A stretch of DNA of 64,000 bases, taken from the NCBI RefSeq assembly GCF_021730305.1, contig NZ_CP032674.1:1225001-1289000 (forward strand), given 5' to 3'. Position 1 is the first letter of the stretch. Every line of letters begins with the position of its first letter. The stretch comes from Xanthobacter sp. YC-JY1 (GTDB lineage Bacteria; Pseudomonadota; Alphaproteobacteria; Rhizobiales; Xanthobacteraceae). A program made the position numbers and the translations under genes. A model generated the notes under the pieces. The model worked only from the letters and a program-made list of their open reading frames with translations, did not search any database and had not been told where the DNA came from. Of the stretch, positions 26,281-34,078 are shown piece by piece.

Positions 26281-27732
26281 ATGACCGATGATGCCGAAGT
26301 CAGGGCCAACGCGCCCGAATGGAGCGTTTCCGAGCTGTCCGCCGCCCTACGCCGGACGGTGGAGGACGCTTACGGCCACGTTCGGGTGCGGGGCGAAATT
26401 TCCGGCTATCGCGGCCCCCATTCCTCCGGCCACGCCTATTTTTCGCTGAAGGATGCCGGTGCGCGGCTCGATGCGGTGATCTGGAAGGGCACCTTCCAGC
26501 GCCTGCGGCTCAAGCCCGAGGAGGGGCTGGAGGTGGTGGCGACCGGCAAGCTCACCACCTATCCCGGAAAATCCGGCTACCAGATCGTGATTGAGTCGCT
26601 CGAGTTCGCCGGCGCCGGCGCCATCATGGCCATGCTGGACGAGCGCAAGCGCCGCCTCGCCGCCGAAGGCCTGTTCGATCCCGCCCGCAAGCAGGAGCTG
26701 CCGTTCCTGCCCAAGGTGATCGGCGTCGTCACCTCGCCCACCGGGGCGGTGATCCGCGACATCCTCCACCGCCTCAATGACCGATTCCCCCGCCGGGTGC
26801 TGGTGTGGCCGGTGCGGGTGCAGGGCGAGACCTCGGCCGCCGAGGTGGCCGCCGCCATCCGCGGCTTCAACGATCTGCCGGAGGGCGGACCCATTCCCCG
26901 GCCGGACGTGATCGTGGTGGCGCGCGGCGGTGGCGCGCTGGAGGATCTGCTCGGCTTCTCCGACGAGGCGGTGGTGCGCGCGGCGGCGGAGAGCATGATC
27001 CCGCTGGTCTCGGCCGTGGGGCATGAGACCGACGTGACCCTCATCGATTTCGCCGCCGACGTGCGCGCGCCCACCCCCACGGCCGCGGCCGAGATGGTGG
27101 TGCCGGTGCGCACCGATCTCATCGCCACGGTGGAAGATCTCGGCGCCCGCTTGATCGCCGCGCCCTTGCGCCTTCTGGACCGGCGCCGCGCCGACCTGCG
27201 CGGGCTCGCCCGGCTCCTGCCAGCCGCCGAAACCCTGCTGGCCCAGCCGCGCCAGCGCCTCGATCTTGCCGCTGAGCGGTTGCCTCGCGCCTTGCGAGCC
27301 AACGCCTCTGCCCACCGGCTTCAGCTCGCGGCGGTGCAGGCGCGCCTCTCGCCGGAGGCGCTGCGCACGCGGCTGGCGCGGGCGGGCGAACGCCTTGAGG
27401 TGCTGGACGGGCGCATGCGCCGGGCGCTGGAGGTGCAGAAGGAGCGCCGCACGGCGCGCCTCGCCGCCTTGGCGCAACTGCTCAAGGCGCTTTCCTACAG
27501 GGAGGTGCTGGGCCGCGGCTTCGCGCTGGTGCGGGATGCCGGCGGCCATGCGGTGCGGCGGGCGGCGGACATCGCGGACGGCGCGGCGCTGAGCCTGGAA
27601 TTCGCCGATGGCCGGGTCGCCGTGCAGGCCGGGGCGGGGGCTCCGCCGCCGGATTCGCCCCCCCGGCCGGCGCCGCGCCCGGCCGGCCGCAAGCCGCGAA
27701 AGGTAGAGGGGCCGACGCTTTTCGACCCCTGA
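26281..27732 (+). CDS. xseA: Exodeoxyribonuclease VII large subunit
   Basis: XseA (483 residues) is the catalytic subunit of the single-strand-specific exonuclease VII used in mismatch and recombination repair. An N-terminal OB-fold (about residues 10-105, with [25 protein letters not shown]) precedes the exonuclease VII core. That core has [39 protein letters not shown] and [28 protein letters not shown], followed by a long coiled coil. I chose ATG 26281 because OB-domain homology begins soon after it. The small subunit xseB is not nearby. A DUF2093 gene follows 75 bases downstream. Confidence 0.96.
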   Translation: MTDDAEVRANAPEWSVSELSAALRRTVEDAYGHVRVRGEISGYRGPHSSGHAYFSLKDAGARLDAVIWKGTFQRLRLKPEEGLEVVATGKLTTYPGKSGYQIVIESLEFAGAGAIMAMLDERKRRLAAEGLFDPARKQELPFLPKVIGVVTSPTGAVIRDILHRLNDRFPRRVLVWPVRVQGETSAAEVAAAIRGFNDLPEGGPIPRPDVIVVARGGGALEDLLGFSDEAVVRAAAESMIPLVSAVGHETDVTLIDFAADVRAPTPTAAAEMVVPVRTDLIATVEDLGARLIAAPLRLLDRRRADLRGLARLLPAAETLLAQPRQRLDLAAERLPRALRANASAHRLQLAAVQARLSPEALRTRLARAGERLEVLDGRMRRALEVQKERRTARLAALAQLLKALSYREVLGRGFALVRDAGGHAVRRAADIADGAALSLEFADGRVAVQAGAGAPPPDSPPRPAPRPAGRKPRKVEGPTLFDP

Positions 27733-27807
27733 TCGTGCGCCCCTTTCGCGTTGCGGCGCAAAGGGCTATCCTTCGGGCAAACCAGTTTTCGGGACGCTCC
27801 CCAGGTG

Positions 27808-28032
27808 ATGAACAGATTCGAACGCTTCCCCGAGCCCCATGGCGAGGCGGAAGTGCGCTACCTCGATGGTGAATTCCGCATCCTGCGGCCCGGCAGCTTC
27901 GTGCGCTGTGCCGTGACCGGGCAGATCATCCCGCTCGACGAACTGCGCTACTGGAGCGTCGACCTGCAGGAAGCCTATGCCAGCCCCGAGGCCGTGCTCA
28001 CCCGCGTGCGGGAGTTGCCGCCGCAGGGCTAG
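27808..28032 (+). CDS. DUF2093 family protein
   Basis: The 74-residue protein matches DUF2093 (RFERFPEPHGEAEVRYLDGEF, GSFVRCAVTGQ, LDELRYWSVDLQEAYAS). The family is small, alphaproteobacterial and of unknown function; the single Cys and compact beta-rich pattern suggest a small folded domain. It follows xseA in the same direction, a linkage I recall in other Hyphomicrobiales. It ends shortly before a palindromic repeat. Confidence 0.88.
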   Translation: MNRFERFPEPHGEAEVRYLDGEFRILRPGSFVRCAVTGQIIPLDELRYWSVDLQEAYASPEAVLTRVRELPPQG

Positions 28033-28065
28033 GGTTTCTGCCTTTTGCCGTATCTATCGCACTGT

Positions 28066-28171
28066 CGTCCTCCGGCTTGACCGGAGGACCCATGATGCCA
28101 CCTGCCCCAGCCTCCGACAGCTTCCGCGAGCGGAAGGATGGACCCTCCGGTCAAGCCGGAGGGTGACGGTA
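28066..28171. repeat. Three-hairpin intergenic palindromic element
   Basis: Two outer arms are each hairpins and are also reverse complements of one another: CCTCCGG-CTTGA-CCGGAGG (28069-28087) and CCCTCCGG-TCAAG-CCGGAGGG (28143-28163). Between them lies CTTCCG-CGAG-CGGAAG (28121-28136). The whole unit lies between DUF2093 and the convergent pyrC gene. This looks like a dispersed palindromic repeat of the sort common in Rhizobiales intergenic regions; it could also act as a bidirectional terminator. Confidence 0.8.
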
Positions 28172-28193
28172 GGGGCTGGCGCGATGAGAATTC

Positions 28194-29534
28194 TCACCCC
28201 TGCGGCTGAAGCGTCTCCAGGAAGCCGATGGGCTGGCCGGCGGACGGGCCGGTGAGCTCGCCTTCCCACATCACCTTGCGGCCGCGCACGAAGGTGCCCA
28301 CGGGCCAGCCGGTGACTTCCTTTCCATCATAGGGCGTCCACTGGGCGCGCGAGGCGATCCAGCCGTTGGTGATGGTGGCGCGGCGCTTGAGGTCCACCAC
28401 GGTGAAGTCGGCATCGTAGCCCACCACGATGCGCCCCTTGCCGGCGATGCCGAACAGGCGCGCCGGGCCGGCGCTGGTGAGGTCGATGAAGCGCTCCAGC
28501 GTCAGGCGGCCGGCGGCGACGTGGTCCAGCATCAGCGGCACCAGCGTCTGCACGCCCGTCATGCCCGAAGGGCTTTCGGGATAGGGCTTGCTCTTTTCTT
28601 CCAGCGTGTGCGGCGCGTGGTCGGAGCCGAGCACGTCCACCACGCCGTTGGCGATGGCCGCCCACAGCCCGTCGCGATGGCGTTCGCCGCGCACCGGCGG
28701 GTTCATCTGGGCCAGCGTGCCGAGCCGCTCGTAGCATTCCGGGGCGGCCATGGTGAGGTGATGGGGCGTGACCTCCACCGAGGCCACGTCGCGCGCGTCG
28801 GCGAGGAAATCCATCTCCTCGGCCGAGGTCACGTGCAGCACATGCACCCGCGCGCCGGTCTCGCGGGCGAGATTGACGAGGCGGCGGGTGGCGGTGAGCG
28901 CCGCGATCTCGTCGCGCCAGACGGGGTGGGAGGAGGCATCGCCCGGCACGCGCAGGCCCTTGCGCTCCTGCAGGCGGGGCTCGTCCTCGCAATGGAAGGC
29001 GGCGCGGCGGCGGATGACCTTCAGGATGTTGCGCACGCCGTCGTCGTCCGGCACCAGCAGCGAGCCGGTGGACGAGCCGATGAACACCTTGATGCCGGCC
29101 GCGCCTGGCAGGCGCTCCAGCTCCGGCAAGTCCTTCACATTGTCATGGGTGCCGCCCACATAGAAGGCGAAGTCGCAATGCATGCGGGCCGTCGCCCGCG
29201 CGATCTTGTCTTCCAGCGCGGAGGGGTTGGTGGTCTGGGGAATGGTGTTCGGCATCTCGAACACGCCAGTCACGCCCCCCATGACGGCGGCGCGGGAGCC
29301 GGTCTCCAGGTCTTCCTTCTGCTCCAGCCCCGGCTCGCGGAAATGCACCTGCGTGTCGATGACGCCCGGCAGGATGTGGAGGCCGGTGGCGTCCACCACC
29401 TCGCCCGCGCTCGCGGCGGAAAGATCGCCGATGGCGCGGATGCGCCCGCCCGTGACGCCGATGTCGGCAACGGCAATGCCGGCGGGGGTCGCGACCGCGC
29501 CGCCCTTCAGCAGCAGATCGAAAGTCACGGGCAT
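28194..29534 (-). CDS. pyrC: Dihydroorotase
   Basis: This 446-residue metal-dependent amidohydrolase closes or opens dihydroorotate in de novo pyrimidine synthesis. Seen here are the metal motif DTQVHFREPG (His ligands), the Lys expected to be carbamylated in GIKVFIGSSTGSLL, HCEDE, the later His in VTPHHLTM and DVLGSDHAPHT. It fits the long, class I type dihydroorotases better than the short E. coli PyrC. Hydantoinase-like amidohydrolases are related, but the GSDHAPHT and MNPPVR motifs favour dihydroorotase. It is divergent from ygfZ. pyrB is not adjacent. Confidence 0.92.
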   Translation of the reverse strand: MPVTFDLLLKGGAVATPAGIAVADIGVTGGRIRAIGDLSAASAGEVVDATGLHILPGVIDTQVHFREPGLEQKEDLETGSRAAVMGGVTGVFEMPNTIPQTTNPSALEDKIARATARMHCDFAFYVGGTHDNVKDLPELERLPGAAGIKVFIGSSTGSLLVPDDDGVRNILKVIRRRAAFHCEDEPRLQERKGLRVPGDASSHPVWRDEIAALTATRRLVNLARETGARVHVLHVTSAEEMDFLADARDVASVEVTPHHLTMAAPECYERLGTLAQMNPPVRGERHRDGLWAAIANGVVDVLGSDHAPHTLEEKSKPYPESPSGMTGVQTLVPLMLDHVAAGRLTLERFIDLTSAGPARLFGIAGKGRIVVGYDADFTVVDLKRRATITNGWIASRAQWTPYDGKEVTGWPVGTFVRGRKVMWEGELTGPSAGQPIGFLETLQPQG

Positions 29535-29611
29535 GGGAGGGGCTCGCTCTTGATGGGGACAGGCAGCCGGCCTTAAATCTGTTTTTTATTTTGCTGACAA
29601 GGACGGCCCCT

Positions 29612-30490
29612 ATGCCGCTCATTCATTTGACCGATCGTACCCTCATTCGTGCCGATGGCCCCGATGCGGTAAAGCTGCTGCACAGTGTCATCACCTGCAA
29701 CGTCAAGACCATGGCGCCGGGAGATGCCCGCTATGGTGGCCTGCTCACCCCGCAGGGCAAGATCATCTCCGACTTCCTGTTCTATGGACTCGCCGAGGAG
29801 AGCTTCCTGTTCGACGCCCCCGCGGACCGGGCGGAGGATCTCCTCAAACGGCTGATCTTCCATCGCCTTCGGGCCAAGGTGACGTTCGAGGTGGCGGCCG
29901 ACCTCGCGGTCGCCGCCGTGTTCGGCGATCACGGCGCGCTGCCGGACGGCCGGCTCTTCACCGATCCGCGCTATCCCGGCCTCGGCCAGCGGCTGGTGCT
30001 GGACAAGGCGGCAGCCGAGGGGCTTTCCAGCGATCTCGCCGCCTATGAGGCGCACCGCATCGCCCTGGGCATCCCCAAGGGCGGGGCCGACTTCACCTAT
30101 GGCGACACCTTCCCCCACGAGGCCGACATGGACCAGCTCGGCGGCGTGGACTTCAAGAAGGGCTGCTATGTGGGGCAGGAGGTGGTGAGCCGCATGGAGC
30201 ACCGCTCCACCCCGCGCAACCGGCTGGTGGAAGTGATCTTCCCCACACCGCTCGCGGTGGGGCAGGAGATCGTGGCCGGCGACAAGAGCGTGGGCCAGCT
30301 CACCTCCGTTACCGAGGGGCGGGGCATCGCCACCGTCCGCCTCGATCGCGCGACCGATGCGCGGGCCGAGGGCGTGCCGCTGACCGCCGGGGCGGTGGAG
30401 GTGGAGTTGCGCAAGCCGGAATGGGCGACCTTCCCGCTGGATTGGGAAAAGAAGGTCAGCGCGCTGGACGCCAAGTTCAAGCCCACCTGA
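29612..30490 (+). CDS. ygfZ: Folate-binding protein YgfZ (CAF17-like)
   Basis: The 292-residue protein belongs to the YgfZ/GcvT family needed for maintenance of certain iron-sulfur enzymes. The family motif KGCYVGQEVVSRMEHR is present near residue 185, including the conserved Cys that characterises YgfZ. The N-terminus resembles folate-binding GcvT domains (LHSVITCNVKTM). I chose ATG 29612, with AAGGA nine bases upstream, over an in-frame start at 29591. A DNA glycosylase gene follows 28 bases later and is probably co-transcribed. Confidence 0.92.
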   Translation: MPLIHLTDRTLIRADGPDAVKLLHSVITCNVKTMAPGDARYGGLLTPQGKIISDFLFYGLAEESFLFDAPADRAEDLLKRLIFHRLRAKVTFEVAADLAVAAVFGDHGALPDGRLFTDPRYPGLGQRLVLDKAAAEGLSSDLAAYEAHRIALGIPKGGADFTYGDTFPHEADMDQLGGVDFKKGCYVGQEVVSRMEHRSTPRNRLVEVIFPTPLAVGQEIVAGDKSVGQLTSVTEGRGIATVRLDRATDARAEGVPLTAGAVEVELRKPEWATFPLDWEKKVSALDAKFKPT

Positions 30491-30518
30491 CGTTTCAGGG
30501 CCTGAGGAGACCGAGAGA

Positions 30519-31130
30519 ATGGACGATGCCGCGCCGAAGCCCGTGCGCCAGCCTTTGATCGCGCACGCGGACGGCCATGCCCGCTGCTTCTGGTGCGGCA
30601 CCGATCCCTTCTACATGGCCTATCACGACACCGAATGGGGCGTGCCGGAGCGCGACAGCCGCGCTTTGTTCGAGAAGCTGCTGCTGGATGGCTTCCAGGC
30701 CGGGCTCTCCTGGATCACCATCCTCAGGAAGCGGGAGAATTTCCGCCGCGCCTTCGACGGCTTCGAGCCGGAGGCCATGGCCCGCTACGATGCCGCCAAG
30801 GTGGAGGCGCTGATGCAGGATGCCGGCATCGTGCGCAACCGGGCCAAGGTGGAGGGCGCGGTGCTTTCCGCCCGTGCCTATCTGGAGCTCAGGGATAAGG
30901 GAATCGCCTTCACCGACGTCATGTGGGACGCGGTGGACGGCGAGACGAAGGTGAACCGCCCCCGCCGCATTGCCGACGTGCCCGCCGAGACGGCCGAATC
31001 GAAGGCCCTGTCCAAGCGACTCAAGGCGGCGGGCTTCAAGTTCGTCGGCCCCACCATCGTCTATGCCGCCATGCAGGCGTGCGGCCTCGTGGACGACCAT
31101 CTGGAAGGCTGCCACTGCGCCAAGACGTGA
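30519..31130 (+). CDS. tag: DNA-3-methyladenine glycosylase I
   Basis: Tag (203 residues) removes 3-methyladenine from alkylated DNA. The Tag zinc-binding and substrate motifs are present: RCFWCGTDPFYMAYHDTEWGVP near the N-terminus, GFQAGLSWITILRKRENFRRAFDGF, and a C-terminal GFKFVGPTIVYAAMQACGLVDDHLEGCHC with the His and Cys expected to bind zinc. It is full length. It follows ygfZ closely and precedes the tmRNA gene. Confidence 0.95.
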   Translation: MDDAAPKPVRQPLIAHADGHARCFWCGTDPFYMAYHDTEWGVPERDSRALFEKLLLDGFQAGLSWITILRKRENFRRAFDGFEPEAMARYDAAKVEALMQDAGIVRNRAKVEGAVLSARAYLELRDKGIAFTDVMWDAVDGETKVNRPRRIADVPAETAESKALSKRLKAAGFKFVGPTIVYAAMQACGLVDDHLEGCHCAKT

Positions 31131-31190
31131 GGGCGGAGGGCCCAGCGGAGCGGAACCGGGGACAGGACGGGACATTCTGCCCCGCGCCCC

Positions 31191-31219
31191 TTTCATCGGC
31201 CGGCGGCGGCGCCTATATT
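31191..31219 (+). promoter_or_regulatory. Possible promoter of ssrA
   Basis: TATATT at 31214-31219 is a good -10 hexamer, and 17 bases upstream TTTCAT (31191-31196) is a poor -35. The position would start transcription near 31226, just before the tmRNA acceptor piece. The -35 match is weak. Confidence 0.35.
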
Positions 31220-31225
31220 CATCGG

Positions 31226-31552
31226 GCCGGCGCAAGTCGGCTATGGCGATAAATCGGTGTTGGAATAAGCCTTTCGGACCCGGGGGCGGTACCCGGCGCC
31301 TCCACCAAAGCCCGTTTTTCCCTTGGGAAAGGCGGGCTCCGGCGGGGGCGAAATAGGATCGACGAGGGTGTAAAGAGCATTCTTTCGCTCGGCATTGTAC
31401 CGCCGTTATCGGGCTAAACTTATAGTTGCCAACGACAACTATGCTCCGGTTGCTCAGGCCGCGTGAGCGGTTTGACGATCGAAATCAAAGTCCTACCGGG
31501 TAGCACTGGATAGGCGGGGTTCGGAGGCACCTGGCAACAGAAGCCTCCACTT
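31226..31552 (+). ncRNA. ssrA: Transfer-messenger RNA, circularly permuted two-piece type
   Basis: The gene has the permuted order typical of alphaproteobacteria. First comes the acceptor piece, ending in a T-arm (CCGGG / CCCGG) and CGCCTCC-A-CCA at 31297-31307. An intervening hairpin (31308-31343) is expected to be excised. The coding piece follows, starting GGGGGCG at 31344, which pairs with the acceptor strand. The tag frame at 31428-31466 reads ANDNYAPVAQAA then TGA. A 3' hairpin (GGAGGC / GCCTCC) closes the region. tmRNA rescues stalled ribosomes and marks the nascent peptide for proteolysis. The gene ends are approximate to about 15 bases. Apart from this RNA the gap 31131-31689 holds no gene. 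Confidence 0.93.
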
Positions 31553-31689
31553 CCCTCCCGACCGGCCGAAGGGGGGAAGCGCGCTCCTTCGTTCGTCCTT
31601 TCGGCCGCGGCGCCACCCGTTCACGGTGCCGCCCGGAAGGTCTCCGGAGCCTGGCTCGTCATCAGGCCGGAGGGGACTGCTGCGGGCTC

Positions 31690-32268
31690 ATGACGGTCGA
31701 TCACATCCGCTACGATCTTCTCGCCCAGGAGGCCCTGCGCTCCGTGGTGCGCCGGGTGCTCACGGACGTGGCCAAGACCGGCCTGCCGGGCGACCACCAT
31801 TTCTTCATCTCCTTCGACACCCGCGCGCCGGGCGTCCGGCTCTCGCAGCGGATGAAGGAGAAGTACCCGGAAGAGATGACCATCGTGCTCCAGCACCAGT
31901 TCTGGGACCTGATCGTCACCGAAACCTCGTTCGAGGTCGGCCTCTCCTTCGGCGGCATTCCCGAGCGCCTGCTCGTGCCCTTCACCGCGCTCAAGGGCTT
32001 CTTCGATCCGGCCGTGAAGTTCGGCCTGCAGTTCGAGACCCTCACCGCCGATGCGGATGGGGAAGAGACGGACGACGCCCCGCTGGAGACGCCCGTCTCG
32101 GCCAACGGACCCGGCCCGGCCTCCAACGCGCCGACCCCGCTCAAGCCCGCGCCCGGCGCCGCCTCCGAGCCGGCGCTCGCCAGCGCGGCGACTGCTGCCG
32201 AGGGTGAGGAAAAGCCTGCCGGCGGCGCGCAGGTGGTGCAGCTCGACGTCTTCCGCAACAAGAAGTAG
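31690..32268 (+). CDS. sspB: SspB family ClpXP adaptor
   Basis: The 192-residue protein is the alphaproteobacterial-type SspB, which binds ssrA-tagged proteins and delivers them to ClpXP. Seen here are the dimer and tag-binding core (YDLLAQEALRSVVRRVL, HHFFISFDTRAPGV, LSFGGIPERLLVPFTALKGFFDP). A long acidic, Ala-rich linker (about residues 120-175) leads to a C-terminal segment ending VVQLDVFRNKK, where SspB docks onto ClpX. It starts about 140 bases after the tmRNA gene that encodes the tag it recognises, so the rescue RNA and its degradation adaptor are neighbours. Confidence 0.92.
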   Translation: MTVDHIRYDLLAQEALRSVVRRVLTDVAKTGLPGDHHFFISFDTRAPGVRLSQRMKEKYPEEMTIVLQHQFWDLIVTETSFEVGLSFGGIPERLLVPFTALKGFFDPAVKFGLQFETLTADADGEETDDAPLETPVSANGPGPASNAPTPLKPAPGAASEPALASAATAAEGEEKPAGGAQVVQLDVFRNKK

Positions 32269-32285
32269 CCGGCCGGACTCCGCCG

Positions 32286-33551
32286 GTGACCTCACAGGCC
32301 GACGTGGTGGTGATCGGGGCCGGTGCCGCCGGCCTTGCCGCCGGGGCGCGGCTGAGGGCGGCGGGCATTCCCTTCGAGATCATCGAGGCCGCGCCGGTCG
32401 CGGGTGGCCGGGCGTCCACCGACACAACCACGCTCGGCGTGCCCTTCGATCTCGGCTGCCACTGGCTGCACGACGCGCGGGACAATCCCTTCACCGCCCT
32501 CGCGGAGACGCATGGCTTCCGCGTTGGACGCAGCGCGCCGGTGCGGCGGCGGCTTTTTCTCGGTGATCGCTTTTCCACGGACGCCGAGAAGGATGCCGCC
32601 GATGCGGAGGTGGATGCCGTTTTCGACGCCATTTATGACGCAGGGCTCGCCGGGAGCGACATTTCCGCCGCCGAAGTCATGCGCGCGCGGGGGCCGGGCC
32701 GCTATGGCGTCCTCGCGCGGCACTGGCTGGAGCTGATGTCGGCCGCCGGGCCGGCGGACATCTCGGCCGTGGACTTCGCGCTCTATCGCGACACCGACGA
32801 CAATTGGCCGGTGCTCGACGGCTATGGCGCGCTGGTGCTGGCGGTGGCCGGCGACCTGAAGGTGACGCTTGGCTGTCCCGTCCGCCGCATCGATCGCAGG
32901 GGCCGGCGCCTCTCCATCGAGACGGAGCGGGGCGCCATCGCCTGCCGCGCGGTGGTGGTCACGGTGTCCACGGCGGTGATCGCTGCCGGCCGGCTCGCCT
33001 TCGATCCCGCCTTGCCACCCGACGTCGCGGAGGCATTCGCCGCGCTGCCCCTCGGCTTTGCTGAGAAGGTGGCCCTGCTGTTCGACCGGGATGTGTTCGG
33101 CGTGGCCGATCGCACCGGGCTCGACGCGGTGGACCCGTCCCGTCCCCAGCGGGCCGGCGCTTCGGCGATGCTGCGACCGGGCGGCGCCCCGGCGGCCCTC
33201 GTCCATGTGGCGGGGCCGGAGGCACAGGCGATGGCGGGCGAGGGGCCGGATGCGCTGGCCGATTTTGCCCTCGGCGTGCTGGCGTCCGCCTTTGGGGAGG
33301 ACGTGCGGCGCCATGTGGTGCGGCGCCTGACCACGGATTGGGCGGGCATGCCCTTCATCGGCGGTGCCTATTCCTGCGCGCTGCCGGGCAAGGCGCATCT
33401 GCGCGCGAAGCTTCACGAACCGTTCGATCCGCGCATCGTCTTCGCGGGAGAGGCACTGGGCGGCCCCGCCTTCTCCACCTGCCATGGCGCGCACATTTCC
33501 GGGATCGCCGCCGCCGAGACCGCCCTCGCACAATTGGAGCAAGCCGCATGA
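32286..33551 (+). CDS. FAD-dependent amine oxidase-like protein
   Basis: The 421-residue flavoprotein starts at a GTG, 17 bases after sspB. It has an N-terminal dinucleotide-binding motif (VVVIGAGAAGLAAGARL), the amine oxidase motif GGRASTDTT, LGCHWLHD and a C-terminal FAD-binding segment (IVFAGEALGGPAFSTCHGAHISGIAAAE). It resembles the flavin monoamine oxidase family, which oxidises amines or polyamines, or acts as a desaturase; the substrate is unknown. Its stop overlaps the folA start by four bases, so it forms an operon with folA and probably sspB. Confidence 0.82.
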   Translation: MTSQADVVVIGAGAAGLAAGARLRAAGIPFEIIEAAPVAGGRASTDTTTLGVPFDLGCHWLHDARDNPFTALAETHGFRVGRSAPVRRRLFLGDRFSTDAEKDAADAEVDAVFDAIYDAGLAGSDISAAEVMRARGPGRYGVLARHWLELMSAAGPADISAVDFALYRDTDDNWPVLDGYGALVLAVAGDLKVTLGCPVRRIDRRGRRLSIETERGAIACRAVVVTVSTAVIAAGRLAFDPALPPDVAEAFAALPLGFAEKVALLFDRDVFGVADRTGLDAVDPSRPQRAGASAMLRPGGAPAALVHVAGPEAQAMAGEGPDALADFALGVLASAFGEDVRRHVVRRLTTDWAGMPFIGGAYSCALPGKAHLRAKLHEPFDPRIVFAGEALGGPAFSTCHGAHISGIAAAETALAQLEQAA

Positions 33552-34069
33552 GCGCGACCCGCCATCCCCTCGCGCTGGTGGTCGCGGTGTCCCGGAACGG
33601 CGTCATCGGCGTCGGCGGCGGCCTGCCGTGGCGCCTGCCGTCGGACCTGAAGCGGTTTCGCGCCATCACGTGGGGCAAGCCGCTGCTGATGGGGCGGCGC
33701 ACCTTCTCATCCATCGGCAAGCCGCTGCCGGGGCGCACCTCCGTGGTGGTGAGCGCCGATCCAGCCTTCGCTCCGCCCGAGGGCGTGCTGAGGGGCGCCT
33801 CGCTGGCGGAAGGGCTCGCGCTGGCGGATGACGCGGCGGATGCCATGGGCGCGGACGCCATCATGGTCATCGGCGGCGAGCGGGTGTTTCGCGAGACCCT
33901 GCCCATCGCCCGCTGGCTGCACCTGACCGAGGTGGATGCAGCGCCTGAGGGTGACGTGCTCTTCCCCGCCTTCGATCGCACCCAATGGCGGGAGACCGGC
34001 CGCGAGGGGCCGATCCGCGGCGAGAAGGACGAAGCCGCCTTTACTTATGTGACGCTCGAGCGGACCTGA
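33548..34069 (+). CDS. folA: Dihydrofolate reductase
   Basis: The 173-residue protein reduces dihydrofolate with NADPH. Typical motifs are VVAVSRNGVIGVGGGLPWRLPSDLKRFRAIT (N-terminal substrate and loop region), PLLMGRRTFSSIGKPLPGRTSVVVS, and the NADPH-binding IMVIGGERVFRETLP. The ATG overlaps the preceding stop codon (ATGA). Length and motifs are those of chromosomal FolA. Rhizobial genomes often place folA beside thyA; no thyA is visible here. It is convergent with the AsmA gene, nine bases away. Confidence 0.95.
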   Translation: MSATRHPLALVVAVSRNGVIGVGGGLPWRLPSDLKRFRAITWGKPLLMGRRTFSSIGKPLPGRTSVVVSADPAFAPPEGVLRGASLAEGLALADDAADAMGADAIMVIGGERVFRETLPIARWLHLTEVDAAPEGDVLFPAFDRTQWRETGREGPIRGEKDEAAFTYVTLERT

Positions 34070-34078
34070 CCGACCCGC

